From positions 62,001-126,000 of the forward strand of contig JAKLGV010000002.1 of the NCBI GenBank assembly GCA_022710585.1: a stretch of 64,000 nt of DNA, read 5' to 3'. Below the pieces are notes generated by a model. The model did not search any database and was not told where the DNA came from. It saw only the letters and a list, made by a program, of their open reading frames with translations. Source of the stretch: Deltaproteobacteria bacterium. GTDB taxonomy: Bacteria > Desulfobacterota > Syntrophia > Syntrophales > Smithellaceae. The translations under genes were made by a program, and so were the position numbers. Shown here piece by piece: positions 44,483 through 52,358 of this stretch (position 1 is the first letter of the stretch; each line of letters opens with the position of its first letter).

Positions 44483-44544
44483 CAAGCGTTTTTTTCGATT
44501 TCTGTGTAAGACGTTAGGTGGTTAGACCGAAGGCCGCTGAAAAC

Positions 44545-44680
44545 AGTCAAGAGTGAAGAGTTAGGTGTAAGGAGTAAAAACAACAGGTCATAGGTAATGG
44601 GTCATAGGTAATGGGTAATAGGTAATGGGTAATAGGTAATGGGACCGTAAAGCGTTAGGTGTCAGGTGTCAGGAGTAAGC
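44545..44680. repeat. Heptamer tract entering a coding 3' end
   Basis: AGTCAAG/AGTGAAG/AGTTAGG units, then GGTAATGGG units, extending past the stop (44655-44657) of the oxidoreductase-acetyltransferase gene. Confidence 0.75.
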
Positions 44681-46271
44681 CTGCCTTAGTTTTTTTGTAT
44701 TGTTTCTTACAGACCGGGCATTTTAATTTTGTGTTTAATTTTTCGCCGCACTGGCACATCCAGCCGATCTGTCTGGCGGGATTGCCGACCATCAGGGCGT
44801 AATCGGGAACATCTTTTGTGACGACTGCGCCGGCGCCGATGAATGCATAGGAACCGATGGTGTGTCCGCAAACGATGGTGCAGTTGGCGCCCATGGTGGC
44901 ACCTTTCCTGACAAGCGTGGGGCGAACCTGATCCATCTTGCCGATTTCCGCCCGGGGATTGTAGATGTTGGTAAAGACCATCGACGGTCCGCAGAAGACG
45001 CCGTCTTCCAGGGTGACGCCTTTATAGACACTTACGTTGTTTTGTATTTTGCATTTGTTGCCGATTGTTGCATCGGGTCCGACAACGACGTTCTGGCCGA
45101 TGTTGCAATTCTCTCCGACCTTGGAGCCGGCAAGGATGTGGGAGAAGTGCCAAATCTTCGTCCCTGAACCTATTTCGCAACCTTTATCTATTACGGCAGA
45201 TTCATGCGCAAAATAGCTTCGGGCCGCAGGTGAGGGGTGCTCGCAAGCGGGTAATGGGTTATAGGTGATAGGTAATGGGGACGAGGGAAGAGACTCTTTT
45301 TGTTCGAGGGATTGCTGGCTGAGTTCAAGGATTTTTAAAACGCGCAGGCCTTCTTCGCCGGAGGTCAAGGGTTTGGTGTGGGTTTCAATGGCGGATAGAA
45401 ATGCTTTGCATTCGGCTTTCAGAGGTTCTTCCCAGATGTCTTTAATATCGATCGGTACGCTTTCCGCTTTGTTGGGTACGGGCGTGCCGTTCTGCCAATC
45501 GATGGTGTGCGGATAATGAACCAGTTTTGTTTCAATGGGTTCTGTGTCGTCAAAAACCAGCATGCCGTTGCTGCCGACGATCACCAGCTTTTGCTCTTTG
45601 TAGGGATTAAGCCAGCTCACAAAGATGTGCGCGCCGATGCCTGAAGGGAATTTGAGATTGGTCATGGTGACATCGGCAATCCGGGCATGAAGAAAGTTGC
45701 TGCCGACGGAATCGACATAGCAGGGTTCTTCGCCGGTCAAGCTCAGGATAATGGAAATATCGTGCGGCGCAAATGACCAGAGAATGTTTTCTTCGCGTCT
45801 TATTTTTCCGAGGCTCAAGCGGCGTGAATAGATGTATTGAAGTCTTCCGATTTTTCCGGCTTTGATCATTTCTTTCAGTCTGATGACGGCGGCATGATAA
45901 TTTAGGATGTGTCCGACAAAAAGGATTTTTTTCTTTTGCGCGGCGAGCTTGACAAGTTTTTCTCCGTCCATCTGGTTTAGTGATAGCGGTTTTTCAACAA
46001 AGACATTTTTGCCGGCATCGAGCGCTTTTTCGGCGATTTCAAAGTGACGTTCGGCCGGTGCGGCAATGACGACGCCGCTGATGTGTTTATCTTTAAGAAT
46101 TTTACCGTAATCATCAGTGATGGAAACGTCGGGATATGTTTTGGCCATATCTTCCCGAATGGATTGTGCTCCGTCACAAATCGTTTTGAGAACACCCAGT
46201 TGATAAAAATTACGGACGAGGTTTTTACCCCAGTAGCCGCTTCCAATCACCGCGATATTTTTTGTAATCAT
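44655..46271 (-). CDS. Fused oxidoreductase-acetyltransferase (WbpB-WbpD type)
   Basis: 538 residues. Residues 1-320: Gfo/Idh/MocA dehydrogenase ([32 protein letters not shown]). Residues 352-538: hexapeptide acetyltransferase ([31 protein letters not shown]) with a C-terminal Cys pair segment ([22 protein letters not shown]). WbpB oxidises UDP-GlcNAcA at C3 and WbpD acetylates the new 3-amine. The joining residues about 327-351 ([12 protein letters not shown]) are translated heptamer repeat. The C-terminus also ends in repeat sequence. Confidence 0.85.
   Translation of the reverse strand: MITKNIAVIGSGYWGKNLVRNFYQLGVLKTICDGAQSIREDMAKTYPDVSITDDYGKILKDKHISGVVIAAPAERHFEIAEKALDAGKNVFVEKPLSLNQMDGEKLVKLAAQKKKILFVGHILNYHAAVIRLKEMIKAGKIGRLQYIYSRRLSLGKIRREENILWSFAPHDISIILSLTGEEPCYVDSVGSNFLHARIADVTMTNLKFPSGIGAHIFVSWLNPYKEQKLVIVGSNGMLVFDDTEPIETKLVHYPHTIDWQNGTPVPNKAESVPIDIKDIWEEPLKAECKAFLSAIETHTKPLTSGEEGLRVLKILELSQQSLEQKESLPSSPLPITYNPLPACEHPSPAARSYFAHESAVIDKGCEIGSGTKIWHFSHILAGSKVGENCNIGQNVVVGPDATIGNKCKIQNNVSVYKGVTLEDGVFCGPSMVFTNIYNPRAEIGKMDQVRPTLVRKGATMGANCTIVCGHTIGSYAFIGAGAVVTKDVPDYALMVGNPARQIGWMCQCGEKLNTKLKCPVCKKQYKKTKAGLLLTPDT
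45251..45278. repeat. Heptamer tract inside coding sequence (fusion linker)
   Basis: Four 7-nt units in phase (GTAATGG, GTTATAG, GTGATAG, GTAATGG) encode the PLPITYNPL part of the linker between the two domains. Confidence 0.85.
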
Positions 46272-46276
46272 GGTTG

Positions 46277-47371
46277 TTATTTCCTTTCCGTATAGTTCAA
46301 GATCTCTTGCAAAACTCGGCTTGCCGCTTGTCCATCTCCATATAGAGTTGCCTGTTCAGCGGGTGGCATAAAATTATGTACGGCATCTATAATTGCGATT
46401 GTGTTGGCTCCCGTTAGTTTGTTCCATCCGTTTTCGACAGTTTCTACCCATTCCGTTTCATCCCGCAGAGTAATGCAGGGTACTTTAAGCCAGTAAGCCT
46501 CTTTTTGTATGCCGCCTGAATCAGTAAGAATCATCCTGGCTGAATATTCCAATGCAATCATATCAAAATAACCCACGGGATCAATTATTCTAACATGGGG
46601 CTTTAGGAGCAGATTCATATCATGAAGTATCTTCCTTGTGCGGGGATGAATAGGCAGGATGATCGTTTCCTCCAATGCATTCAACGCGCTGATAATATTT
46701 TGAAGACGTTTTTTATTATCAGTATTCTCTGCGCGGTGAATTGTTGCTAGAAGGTATGTTTTGTTTTGCAACTGAAATTTTTTCTTTATGTCCGCTTTTG
46801 TCTGGATATGTCGGACAGCAAACTGAAGCGCGTCAGCCATGACATCTCCCACAATTTTTACTCCCTTGGAAATCCCTTCTGCAGAGAGATTGTTGACTGC
46901 GACCTGACTGGGACAAAGTAACAGATGAGAAATATGATCTGCCACGACTCTGTTGATTTCTTCAGGCATCAGCCGATTGTAACTCCTCAGGCCTGCTTCT
47001 ATATGTGCGATAGGAATGTGTAGCTTTGCAGCTGCAAGCGCACCTGACAGTGTTGAATTAGTGTCTCCATATACAAGCACCCAATTTGGATTTTCCTTTA
47101 TCAGTACTTTTTCAATAGCTGCGAGCATTTCTCCAGTCTGCTTACCGTGCGCACCGGAACCTATGTTTAGGTTATGCTTTGGTTCGGGAATTTCCAGTTC
47201 TCTGAAAAAAATGGCCGACATCTCATCATCATAGTGCTGGCCTGTATGAATGATAATCTCCGTGATATTCGAAGATTGAGTTTTAACACGATTATGCTCG
47301 GCAATAGCGCGAGATACCGCGGCCGTTTTTATGAATTGAGGCCTGGCGCCGATGATTGTACAAAGTTTCAT
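46277..47371 (-). CDS. wbpI: UDP-GlcNAc3NAcA 2-epimerase (WbpI/WecB family)
   Basis: 364 residues from ATG 47371; seven upstream in-frame codons are heptamer repeat. [74 protein letters not shown] (WbpI-like SYNRxMPEE), [25 protein letters not shown]. Inverts C2 to give the ManNAc3NAcA donor. Confidence 0.87.
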   Translation of the reverse strand: MKLCTIIGARPQFIKTAAVSRAIAEHNRVKTQSSNITEIIIHTGQHYDDEMSAIFFRELEIPEPKHNLNIGSGAHGKQTGEMLAAIEKVLIKENPNWVLVYGDTNSTLSGALAAAKLHIPIAHIEAGLRSYNRLMPEEINRVVADHISHLLLCPSQVAVNNLSAEGISKGVKIVGDVMADALQFAVRHIQTKADIKKKFQLQNKTYLLATIHRAENTDNKKRLQNIISALNALEETIILPIHPRTRKILHDMNLLLKPHVRIIDPVGYFDMIALEYSARMILTDSGGIQKEAYWLKVPCITLRDETEWVETVENGWNKLTGANTIAIIDAVHNFMPPAEQATLYGDGQAASRVLQEILNYTERK

Positions 47372-47440
47372 AGGAGATAGCGCATAGCTCATGGCTCATA
47401 TTTCATAGCTCATGGCTCATGTGCTCATGGCTCATGTGAT
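47372..47440. repeat. Left heptamer tract of four-helix-bundle cassette A
   Basis: CATAGCT/CATGGCT units on the plus strand. It touches the wbpI start on one side and encodes the ISHEP end of the four-helix-bundle protein on the other. Confidence 0.75.
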
Positions 47441-47826
47441 ATAGATGATTGTTTAGTTGATTTGATAGCTTTAATAAGACTGTTTAACATTTTAGCTATT
47501 TCTATTGCTTCATACTTTATCTTTATGAATATTGATGTATCTAACCATTTTTGCTTATTAAATATTTCAAGCAAAGTAACTGTTTCGTATAAGGAACCTC
47601 GCGCAATAAATAGGTATTGTACGAATTCTTTTTTTGAGTATCTGCCCTTGCCTTCGGCTATGTTCATAGCAACGGATGTGCTGGCGGATTCAAGTTGCTC
47701 TATTAATCTATAATGCTTGCGCTCTGTTTTTAAGTCTTCTGAAATATTAATAATTGAACATGACCATTCGATAGCCCTTTGCCATACTACAAGATTTTCA
47801 TACCCTAATTTCGAATTATCTTCCAT
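47425..47826 (-). CDS. Four-helix-bundle protein (S23/IVP family), copy A
   Basis: 133 residues: NLVVWQRAIEWSCSIINI, then RKHYRLIEQLESASTSVAMNIAEGKG, FVQYLFIARGSLYETVTLLEI and AIEIAKMLNSLIKAIK are the four helices of the family named after proteins encoded in 23S rRNA intervening sequences and related to the Avd proteins of diversity-generating retroelements. No reverse transcriptase is present. Function unknown. Bracketed by inverted heptamer tracts. Confidence 0.8.
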   Translation of the reverse strand: MEDNSKLGYENLVVWQRAIEWSCSIINISEDLKTERKHYRLIEQLESASTSVAMNIAEGKGRYSKKEFVQYLFIARGSLYETVTLLEIFNKQKWLDTSIFIKIKYEAIEIAKMLNSLIKAIKSTKQSSISHEP

Positions 47827-47849
47827 TTTTTGAGCACCTATCTTTATTT

Positions 47850-47935
47850 AGCTATGAGCTATCAGCTATAACCTATGACCTATGACCTCTGACCCATCAC
47901 CTACGAGCTATCAGCTATCAGCTACGAGCTAGTAT
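47850..47935. repeat. Right heptamer tract of four-helix-bundle cassette A (inverted)
   Basis: AGCTATG/AGCTATC/ACCTATG units, the reverse complement of the left tract units. It supplies the last codons and stop (ARS-stop) of the neighbouring aminotransferase gene. Confidence 0.8.
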
Positions 47936-49108
47936 TTCTACTATCTTTTCTTGATCCTGTGTCGTGAGATACGGATGCATGGGGAGGCTGAAGATGTGGC
48001 TGGCGCTGTCTTCGCTCACGGGGAAGTCGCCTTTCTTGTATCCTAAATCGGCGAAGGCATCTTGCATATGCAGTGGTTTGGGATAATAAATCGCTGAAGG
48101 AATTTTATTATCCTGAAGTTTTTTCAGTATGGCTGTGCGATGGTCTTCATCCCTGGCCAGAAGTGAATATTGGGCCCAGGCGGACCGCGCTCCGCGCGGC
48201 AGGTAAGGGGTAATAAGCGCAGGGCGCTGGTCAGAGGTTATAGGTGATAGGTTATTGGTCAATAAGTCGGTGTAGCGTTGGGCGACGGTTTGGCGCAGTT
48301 CGACTTCTTCAGGGAATATCTCGAATTTGGCCAGAAGAATGGCTGCCTGTAAGGTGTCGAGGCGACCGTTGATGCCGATGCGGACGTTGTCGTATTTATG
48401 TCCGCCTTTTCCATGCACGCGGATGGATGCCATAATTTCTGCCAGATGATCATCGTTGGTGAAACACATGCCGCCATCACCATAACAACCCAGCGGTTTA
48501 GCCGGGAAAAAGGATGTGCAGCCGATGTTGCCAAACGAGCAGGCCATTCTATCTTTGTATTTTGCGCCGAATGACTGCGCGGCGTCTTCAATGACAAATA
48601 ATCCGTGTTCTTTGGCAATGGATTCGATGGCATCGTAGTCGGCGGTAAGGCCGAAGAGATCGACGGGGATGACGCCGCGAGGGGTAATAGGTAATGGGTT
48701 AGGGGTAATAGGTAATGGGTAAATAGAAGGATCATTTGATTTTAGGGCTTTGATGGCCAGGGCGAGTTTGGCCGGATCGATGTTGTAGGTTTTGGGATCG
48801 ATGTCGACAAAGACCGGCATGGCGCCCAGCAGGCTGATGACTTCAGCCGTGGCGATGAAAGTAAATGGGGTGGTAAAAATGGCATCGCCGGGTTTAACAC
48901 CGTAGGCCATGAGCGCCATTAACAGCGCGTCGGTTCCCGAAGCGCAACTGATGGCGTGCTTGGTTCCGGTATAAGCGGCAAGTTTTGTTTCAAGCTGCTT
49001 GATTTCCGGTCCCATGATGTAACCGCCGTGATTTAAAACTTTCTGGATGTTGCTGTTTAATGCTTCCTGAATTCTGCTTTGTTGTGTTTTTAAATCAATG
49101 AAATCCAT
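47918..49108 (-). CDS. wbpE: DegT/DnrJ aminotransferase (WbpE-like) with two repeat-derived insertions
   Basis: 396 residues; AAGGAG upstream. SCASGTDALLMALMAYG, VIEDAAQSFGA, and SFFPAKPLGCYGDGGM with the Schiff-base Lys (about 204). WbpE aminates C3 of UDP-3-keto-GlcNAcA. About residues 128-144 (PLPITPNPLPIT) and 285-306 (LSPITSDQRPALIT) are encoded by heptamer tracts, making the protein longer than WbpE (about 360). Both inserts leave catalytic motifs untouched. Confidence 0.86.
   Translation of the reverse strand: MDFIDLKTQQSRIQEALNSNIQKVLNHGGYIMGPEIKQLETKLAAYTGTKHAISCASGTDALLMALMAYGVKPGDAIFTTPFTFIATAEVISLLGAMPVFVDIDPKTYNIDPAKLALAIKALKSNDPSIYPLPITPNPLPITPRGVIPVDLFGLTADYDAIESIAKEHGLFVIEDAAQSFGAKYKDRMACSFGNIGCTSFFPAKPLGCYGDGGMCFTNDDHLAEIMASIRVHGKGGHKYDNVRIGINGRLDTLQAAILLAKFEIFPEEVELRQTVAQRYTDLLTNNLSPITSDQRPALITPYLPRGARSAWAQYSLLARDEDHRTAILKKLQDNKIPSAIYYPKPLHMQDAFADLGYKKGDFPVSEDSASHIFSLPMHPYLTTQDQEKIVEILARS
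48201..48263. repeat. In-frame heptamer insertion of nine units
   Basis: Nine 7-nt units starting GG (GGTTATA, GGTGATA and similar), 63 nt = 21 codons, within the aminotransferase gene. Confidence 0.85.
48684..48725. repeat. In-frame heptamer insertion of six units
   Basis: Six 7-nt units (GTAATAG, GTAATGG and similar), 42 nt = 14 codons, within the aminotransferase gene. Confidence 0.88.
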
Positions 49109-49114
49109 GAAAAT

Positions 49115-49361
49115 CTCCTTAATAGCGGGTAATGGGTGATAGGTAATAGGTTATAGGTTATAGGTTATAGGCTATAGCTATAGGTTATGGGACAAATCTG
49201 GTTGTTCCAGCGTGGGGCTAACTGGAATCCAGCACGGCCATGTCATTCCCGCGTGATCCTGGCGGGAATCCAGGAATTATTTAAACTGGTTCCCGGCTTC
49301 CGCCGGGAAGACGTCTGGGTGGATGCCGGTTTTCACCGGCATGACGTCTGTGGATAAAAGA
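49115..49361. repeat. Heptamer tract followed by dispersed-repeat block
   Basis: GGTAATAGG/GGTTATAGG units to about 49195, then GTCATTCCCGCG and ACCGGCATGACGTC blocks of the family also seen near 3760, 8640 and 15915. Confidence 0.65.
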
Positions 49362-49628
49362 TCAAGTTTTATAAATATTATCATGATGATCGAAATCAAG
49401 TAGTGTCACTATTTTTTCTGTTTCGTTTATCTCATATACCAGTACAAAAGAACCGCCTATGTGAACTCTGCGCTTGTTTTGCTATGGCTTTCTTAAGGGT
49501 TTGAAACGATGCGGATCTTCAAGAATATCCATGACCTTCCGATTAATTAACTGCAACATTTCCTTGTCTTTTTTCTGGAGATTCTTGAATTTTTTATCCA
49601 GGCTTATTTTGATCGCGAGTTTGTACAT
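49362..49628 (-). pseudogene. RelE/ParE-like toxin interrupted by one amber codon
   Basis: ATG 49628 overlaps the antitoxin stop (TAATG). Translation gives YKLAIKISLDKKFKNLQKKD, then PHRFKPLRKP, then TAG (49482-49484), then in the same frame QNKRRVHIGGSFVLVYEI up to TLLDFDHHDNIYKT and the natural stop. The whole reading is 88 codons, the usual RelE length, so a single substitution (for example TTG to TAG) explains the break. Confidence 0.8.
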
Positions 49629-49801
49629 TATTTCAAGCCGTATCGTTTTTCGAAGTCTTTAACGATGATTGTTTTTTCGAGGTCGATGTCTTTCATCCGC
49701 GAAATAAAATCTTCACGCAACTCGGGGTCTTCGATAAGGCTTTTTTTAATTTGTGCTACATCCCGCTGGAGATCTATGATTTTTCTGTAGATCGTTTCCA
49801 T
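49628..49801 (-). CDS. Small antitoxin of RelE-like pair
   Basis: 57 residues: METIYRKIIDLQRDVAQIKK, then SLIEDPELREDFISRMKDID and a short basic end. Placed directly ahead of the toxin with a 1-nt overlap. Too short for most ORF callers. Antitoxin role inferred from position; its toxin is broken. Confidence 0.7.
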   Translation of the reverse strand: METIYRKIIDLQRDVAQIKKSLIEDPELREDFISRMKDIDLEKTIIVKDFEKRYGLK

Positions 49802-49974
49802 GGTAATAGTATTTATTTTTCTTAACTCCTCTATTGTAGGGTTTAACTCTGTTTTTTATTATAATGTATCGCTTTTTTTATGCAAGCTCAGAAAACAGTA
49901 CGCGCCTTCGGCGGATTCGGAACGACAAAATAGGATGAAGGCTGAAGGAAAAAGTTCAATGTTCAAAATAAAAA

Positions 49975-50062
49975 GGCTATAGGTTATGGGCGATAGGTGA
50001 TGGGCAATGGGCTATGGGTAATAGGTTATGGGTAATAGGTTATGGGTTATGGGTTATGGGGT
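49975..50062. repeat. Left heptamer tract of four-helix-bundle cassette B
   Basis: GGTTATGGG/GGTAATAGG-type units on the plus strand, running into the 3' end of the four-helix-bundle gene. Confidence 0.8.
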
Positions 50063-50413
50063 GGTGCAGCGCGATTTAATTAAACTGCCGATCATTTTGC
50101 CAAGTGTCTGACATTTTTGATTCATATCATTAAGCGTTATTGTATCAATATAACCAATTTCATTTGCTATTATCAATTGGGTTCTTAGCTCTGCCAAAGA
50201 ACCCTTGGCGATGTATAGAAATCTTACTGCATCTTTGTTTGAGCCACGTTCATCACCTTCAGCAATATTGCTGGGAATGCTGACAGCAGCCCTCCTGATT
50301 TGATCAGTTAATCCGAAATCTGCTTTGAATTTTTTTTCATTTGTAATTTTATATATCGCCACAGCCAGTTCTTTACCAAGCTGCCAAACTTTTAATTCCT
50401 GAAATCCCGCCAT
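50054..50413 (-). CDS. Four-helix-bundle protein (S23/IVP family), copy B
   Basis: 119 residues from ATG 50413: FQELKVWQLGKELAVAIYKIT, GLTDQIRRAAVSIPSNIAEGDERG, AVRFLYIAKGSLAELRTQLIIA, KCQTLGKMIGSLIKS. The core motifs (VWQ, SIPSNIAEG, FLYIAKGSL) are those of the 23S-intervening-sequence protein family. Only distantly similar to copy A, so not a recent duplicate, yet both share the same repeat surroundings. Confidence 0.85.
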   Translation of the reverse strand: MAGFQELKVWQLGKELAVAIYKITNEKKFKADFGLTDQIRRAAVSIPSNIAEGDERGSNKDAVRFLYIAKGSLAELRTQLIIANEIGYIDTITLNDMNQKCQTLGKMIGSLIKSRCTTP

Positions 50414-50510
50414 CACCTATCACCTATCACCTATGACCTATGACCCATAACCCATAACCCATAACCCATCGCCTATTACCTATTACCTATTACCTATTGC
50501 CTGATCTTTA
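50414..50510. repeat. Right heptamer tract of four-helix-bundle cassette B (inverted)
   Basis: CCTATCA/CCCATAA/CCTATTA units, reverse complement of the left tract. It directly abuts the start codon of copy B and encodes the AIGNR end and stop of the neighbouring dehydrogenase. Confidence 0.82.
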
Positions 50511-52171
50511 ATTCGTTTGATGTGGCCGCGGCCGAGGCCTTTGACTTCGCAGCCCAGTTCCAGATAGCGGCGAATCTTATCGTCATCCAGAATTCCAAAG
50601 CAATCAATGATGGCGATGGGTCTGCCGGCCATTTTCATGACTTTGTCCGGATCCAGCTTCAGGTAGGGTTCGTGTTTGACGGCGAGGACAACGGCGTCGG
50701 CGCCTTTGATGACATCGGCAATATCTTTCTTGACGCAGGTTTCTTTAAGTTTGTCCTGATTGCGGAAGAAGCGCGCCCAGGAGTGGCCAGGGGCGGGATA
50801 GATATCCTGCTTTTCGAGTTCCGGCCATTGTTTGACGTAGGGATCGTGAATGTCTATTTCGGCGCCCATTTCGGTGAGTTTGCGTACCAGGGCTTCGGAG
50901 CCGCTGTAGCGGGTATCGCCGACATCTTCGCGATAGGAAGCGCCGAGAACGGCGACTTTCGAGGCGGCGACGATTTTGCTCATGTTGCGCAGGGCATCGC
51001 GGACAAGCTCTGCCGCATGCAGGGCGCGGGTGTCGTTGATGTCGATGGCCATGGGGGTGAGTTTGAAGATGTCGTCTTCAAAGCCCATGAGTTTGTTGTA
51101 GGACCACACGCCCAGGCCGCCGTCTTTGGGCAGGCAGTAGCCGCCGATTCCCGGTCCCGGGAAAATCATATTGGAATGGGTGGGGCGCACTTTGATGGCT
51201 TTGATGACCTTGATGAGATCAACGCCGTTTCTTTCGGCAAAGAGGCTCCATTCGTCCAGGAAAGCCAGGATGGTGGCGCGATAGGAGTTTTCGACAATTT
51301 TACAGGTTTCGCTTTCTATCGGACGATCTAAAATCGTGAGGGGGAATTTATCGACATTGAGGACTTCCGAGAGAAATTTGGCCACTTTTTTACGGGCGGT
51401 CTCGTTGATGCCGCTGCAGACGCGCCAGAAGTCACGGATGGAGGCGACGTATTCGCGCCCCGGCATGACGCGCTCGTAGGAATGGGAAAGCAGCGGTTCG
51501 CTTTGGATGCCTCTTTGCTCGAAGGCTTTTTTCATGATGGGATAGGCGACGTATTCGGTGGTGCCCGGCGGCACGGTGGTTTCGATCAGCACGAGGCATT
51601 GCGGGTTGATATTTTCGCCGATGATTTTCAGGCTGTCTTCGAGCGCTTTGATTTCGGCATGTCCCTGGCGGCAATCGCCGAGCTTTTCTTTAAAATAATC
51701 GCACTGCACATCGACGACGACGACATCGGCGAGACTGAGAGCATCGTAAGTGAAGCTTGCGGTCAGGGTTTTCTTTTCTTTGACGCAGCGGGCAATGAGC
51801 GGGGCGACTTCGGGGTCCTCCGCTTCGACGGGGGCGATGCCGCTGTTGAGATACGGAATCTTCCAGTAGGAACGGGCAGAGGGCCTCTGCATGCCGATGA
51901 CGAATTTGTTGGGATTGCCGGTCTTTTTGTCGACGGCATCGGCGACAATGCCGGCCATAACGGCGCCCACGAAACCGACGCCCATGACGACCACGATTTC
52001 ACGGTCGAGTTTGCGCTGCTCTGCAACGATTTTTTGTAGACGCTTAAGTTCTTTTGCGTAATCTTTGTCTGTGGGAAGCGGAAATGCTTCGCCTGAGGGT
52101 GAAACGGAAACAGACGAGTTTTGCTTGGGTGATGTGGCTTTTTTTGAAGTAGCGATTTTTTTTGCTGCCAT
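50483..52171 (-). CDS. Nucleotide-sugar dehydrogenase (UDP-Glc/GDP-Man dehydrogenase family) with N-terminal extension
   Basis: 562 residues; GGAGGATCC precedes ATG 52171. Residues 1-57 are a low-complexity Lys/Ser/Pro tail and a helix. NAD domain VVVMGVGFVGAVMAGIVADA; ETTVPPGTTE; catalytic Cys in GPGIGGYCLPKDGG; C-terminal domain KVAVLGASYREDVGDTRYSGSEAL. Oxidises a C6 hydroxyl to a uronic acid. It is distinct from the WbpA-like gene nearby and is longer than usual. The last five residues come from heptamer repeat. Confidence 0.82.
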   Translation of the reverse strand: MAAKKIATSKKATSPKQNSSVSVSPSGEAFPLPTDKDYAKELKRLQKIVAEQRKLDREIVVVMGVGFVGAVMAGIVADAVDKKTGNPNKFVIGMQRPSARSYWKIPYLNSGIAPVEAEDPEVAPLIARCVKEKKTLTASFTYDALSLADVVVVDVQCDYFKEKLGDCRQGHAEIKALEDSLKIIGENINPQCLVLIETTVPPGTTEYVAYPIMKKAFEQRGIQSEPLLSHSYERVMPGREYVASIRDFWRVCSGINETARKKVAKFLSEVLNVDKFPLTILDRPIESETCKIVENSYRATILAFLDEWSLFAERNGVDLIKVIKAIKVRPTHSNMIFPGPGIGGYCLPKDGGLGVWSYNKLMGFEDDIFKLTPMAIDINDTRALHAAELVRDALRNMSKIVAASKVAVLGASYREDVGDTRYSGSEALVRKLTEMGAEIDIHDPYVKQWPELEKQDIYPAPGHSWARFFRNQDKLKETCVKKDIADVIKGADAVVLAVKHEPYLKLDPDKVMKMAGRPIAIIDCFGILDDDKIRRYLELGCEVKGLGRGHIKRIKDQAIGNR

Positions 52172-52184
52172 GGGATCCTCCGTA

Positions 52185-52345
52185 ATAGGTTATATAAAAC
52201 AGGTTATAGGTGATGGGTTATGGGTTATAGGCTATAGGCATAGGCGATGGGCGATAGGCGATAGGTAATAGGTAATGGGTGATCGAAATGTTTTCGGCAA
52301 TGTTGCGATTCAGGCTTCAAGCCTGAACCAGCCAACAACCAGCCC
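52185..52345. repeat. Heptamer tract plus TTCAGGC palindrome
   Basis: GGTTATAGG/GGCGATAGG units to about 52280, then TTCAGGCTTCAAGCCTGAA (52309-52327). Confidence 0.7.
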
Positions 52346-52358
52346 ACAGAAATGACAT

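Noticed and set aside
47425..50413. Diversity-generating retroelement suggested by Avd-like four-helix proteins
   Set aside because: No reverse transcriptase, template repeat or variable repeat found in the window.
50522..51331. 269-codon plus-strand ORF
   Set aside because: Antisense shadow of the nucleotide-sugar dehydrogenase; composition follows the sense codons.
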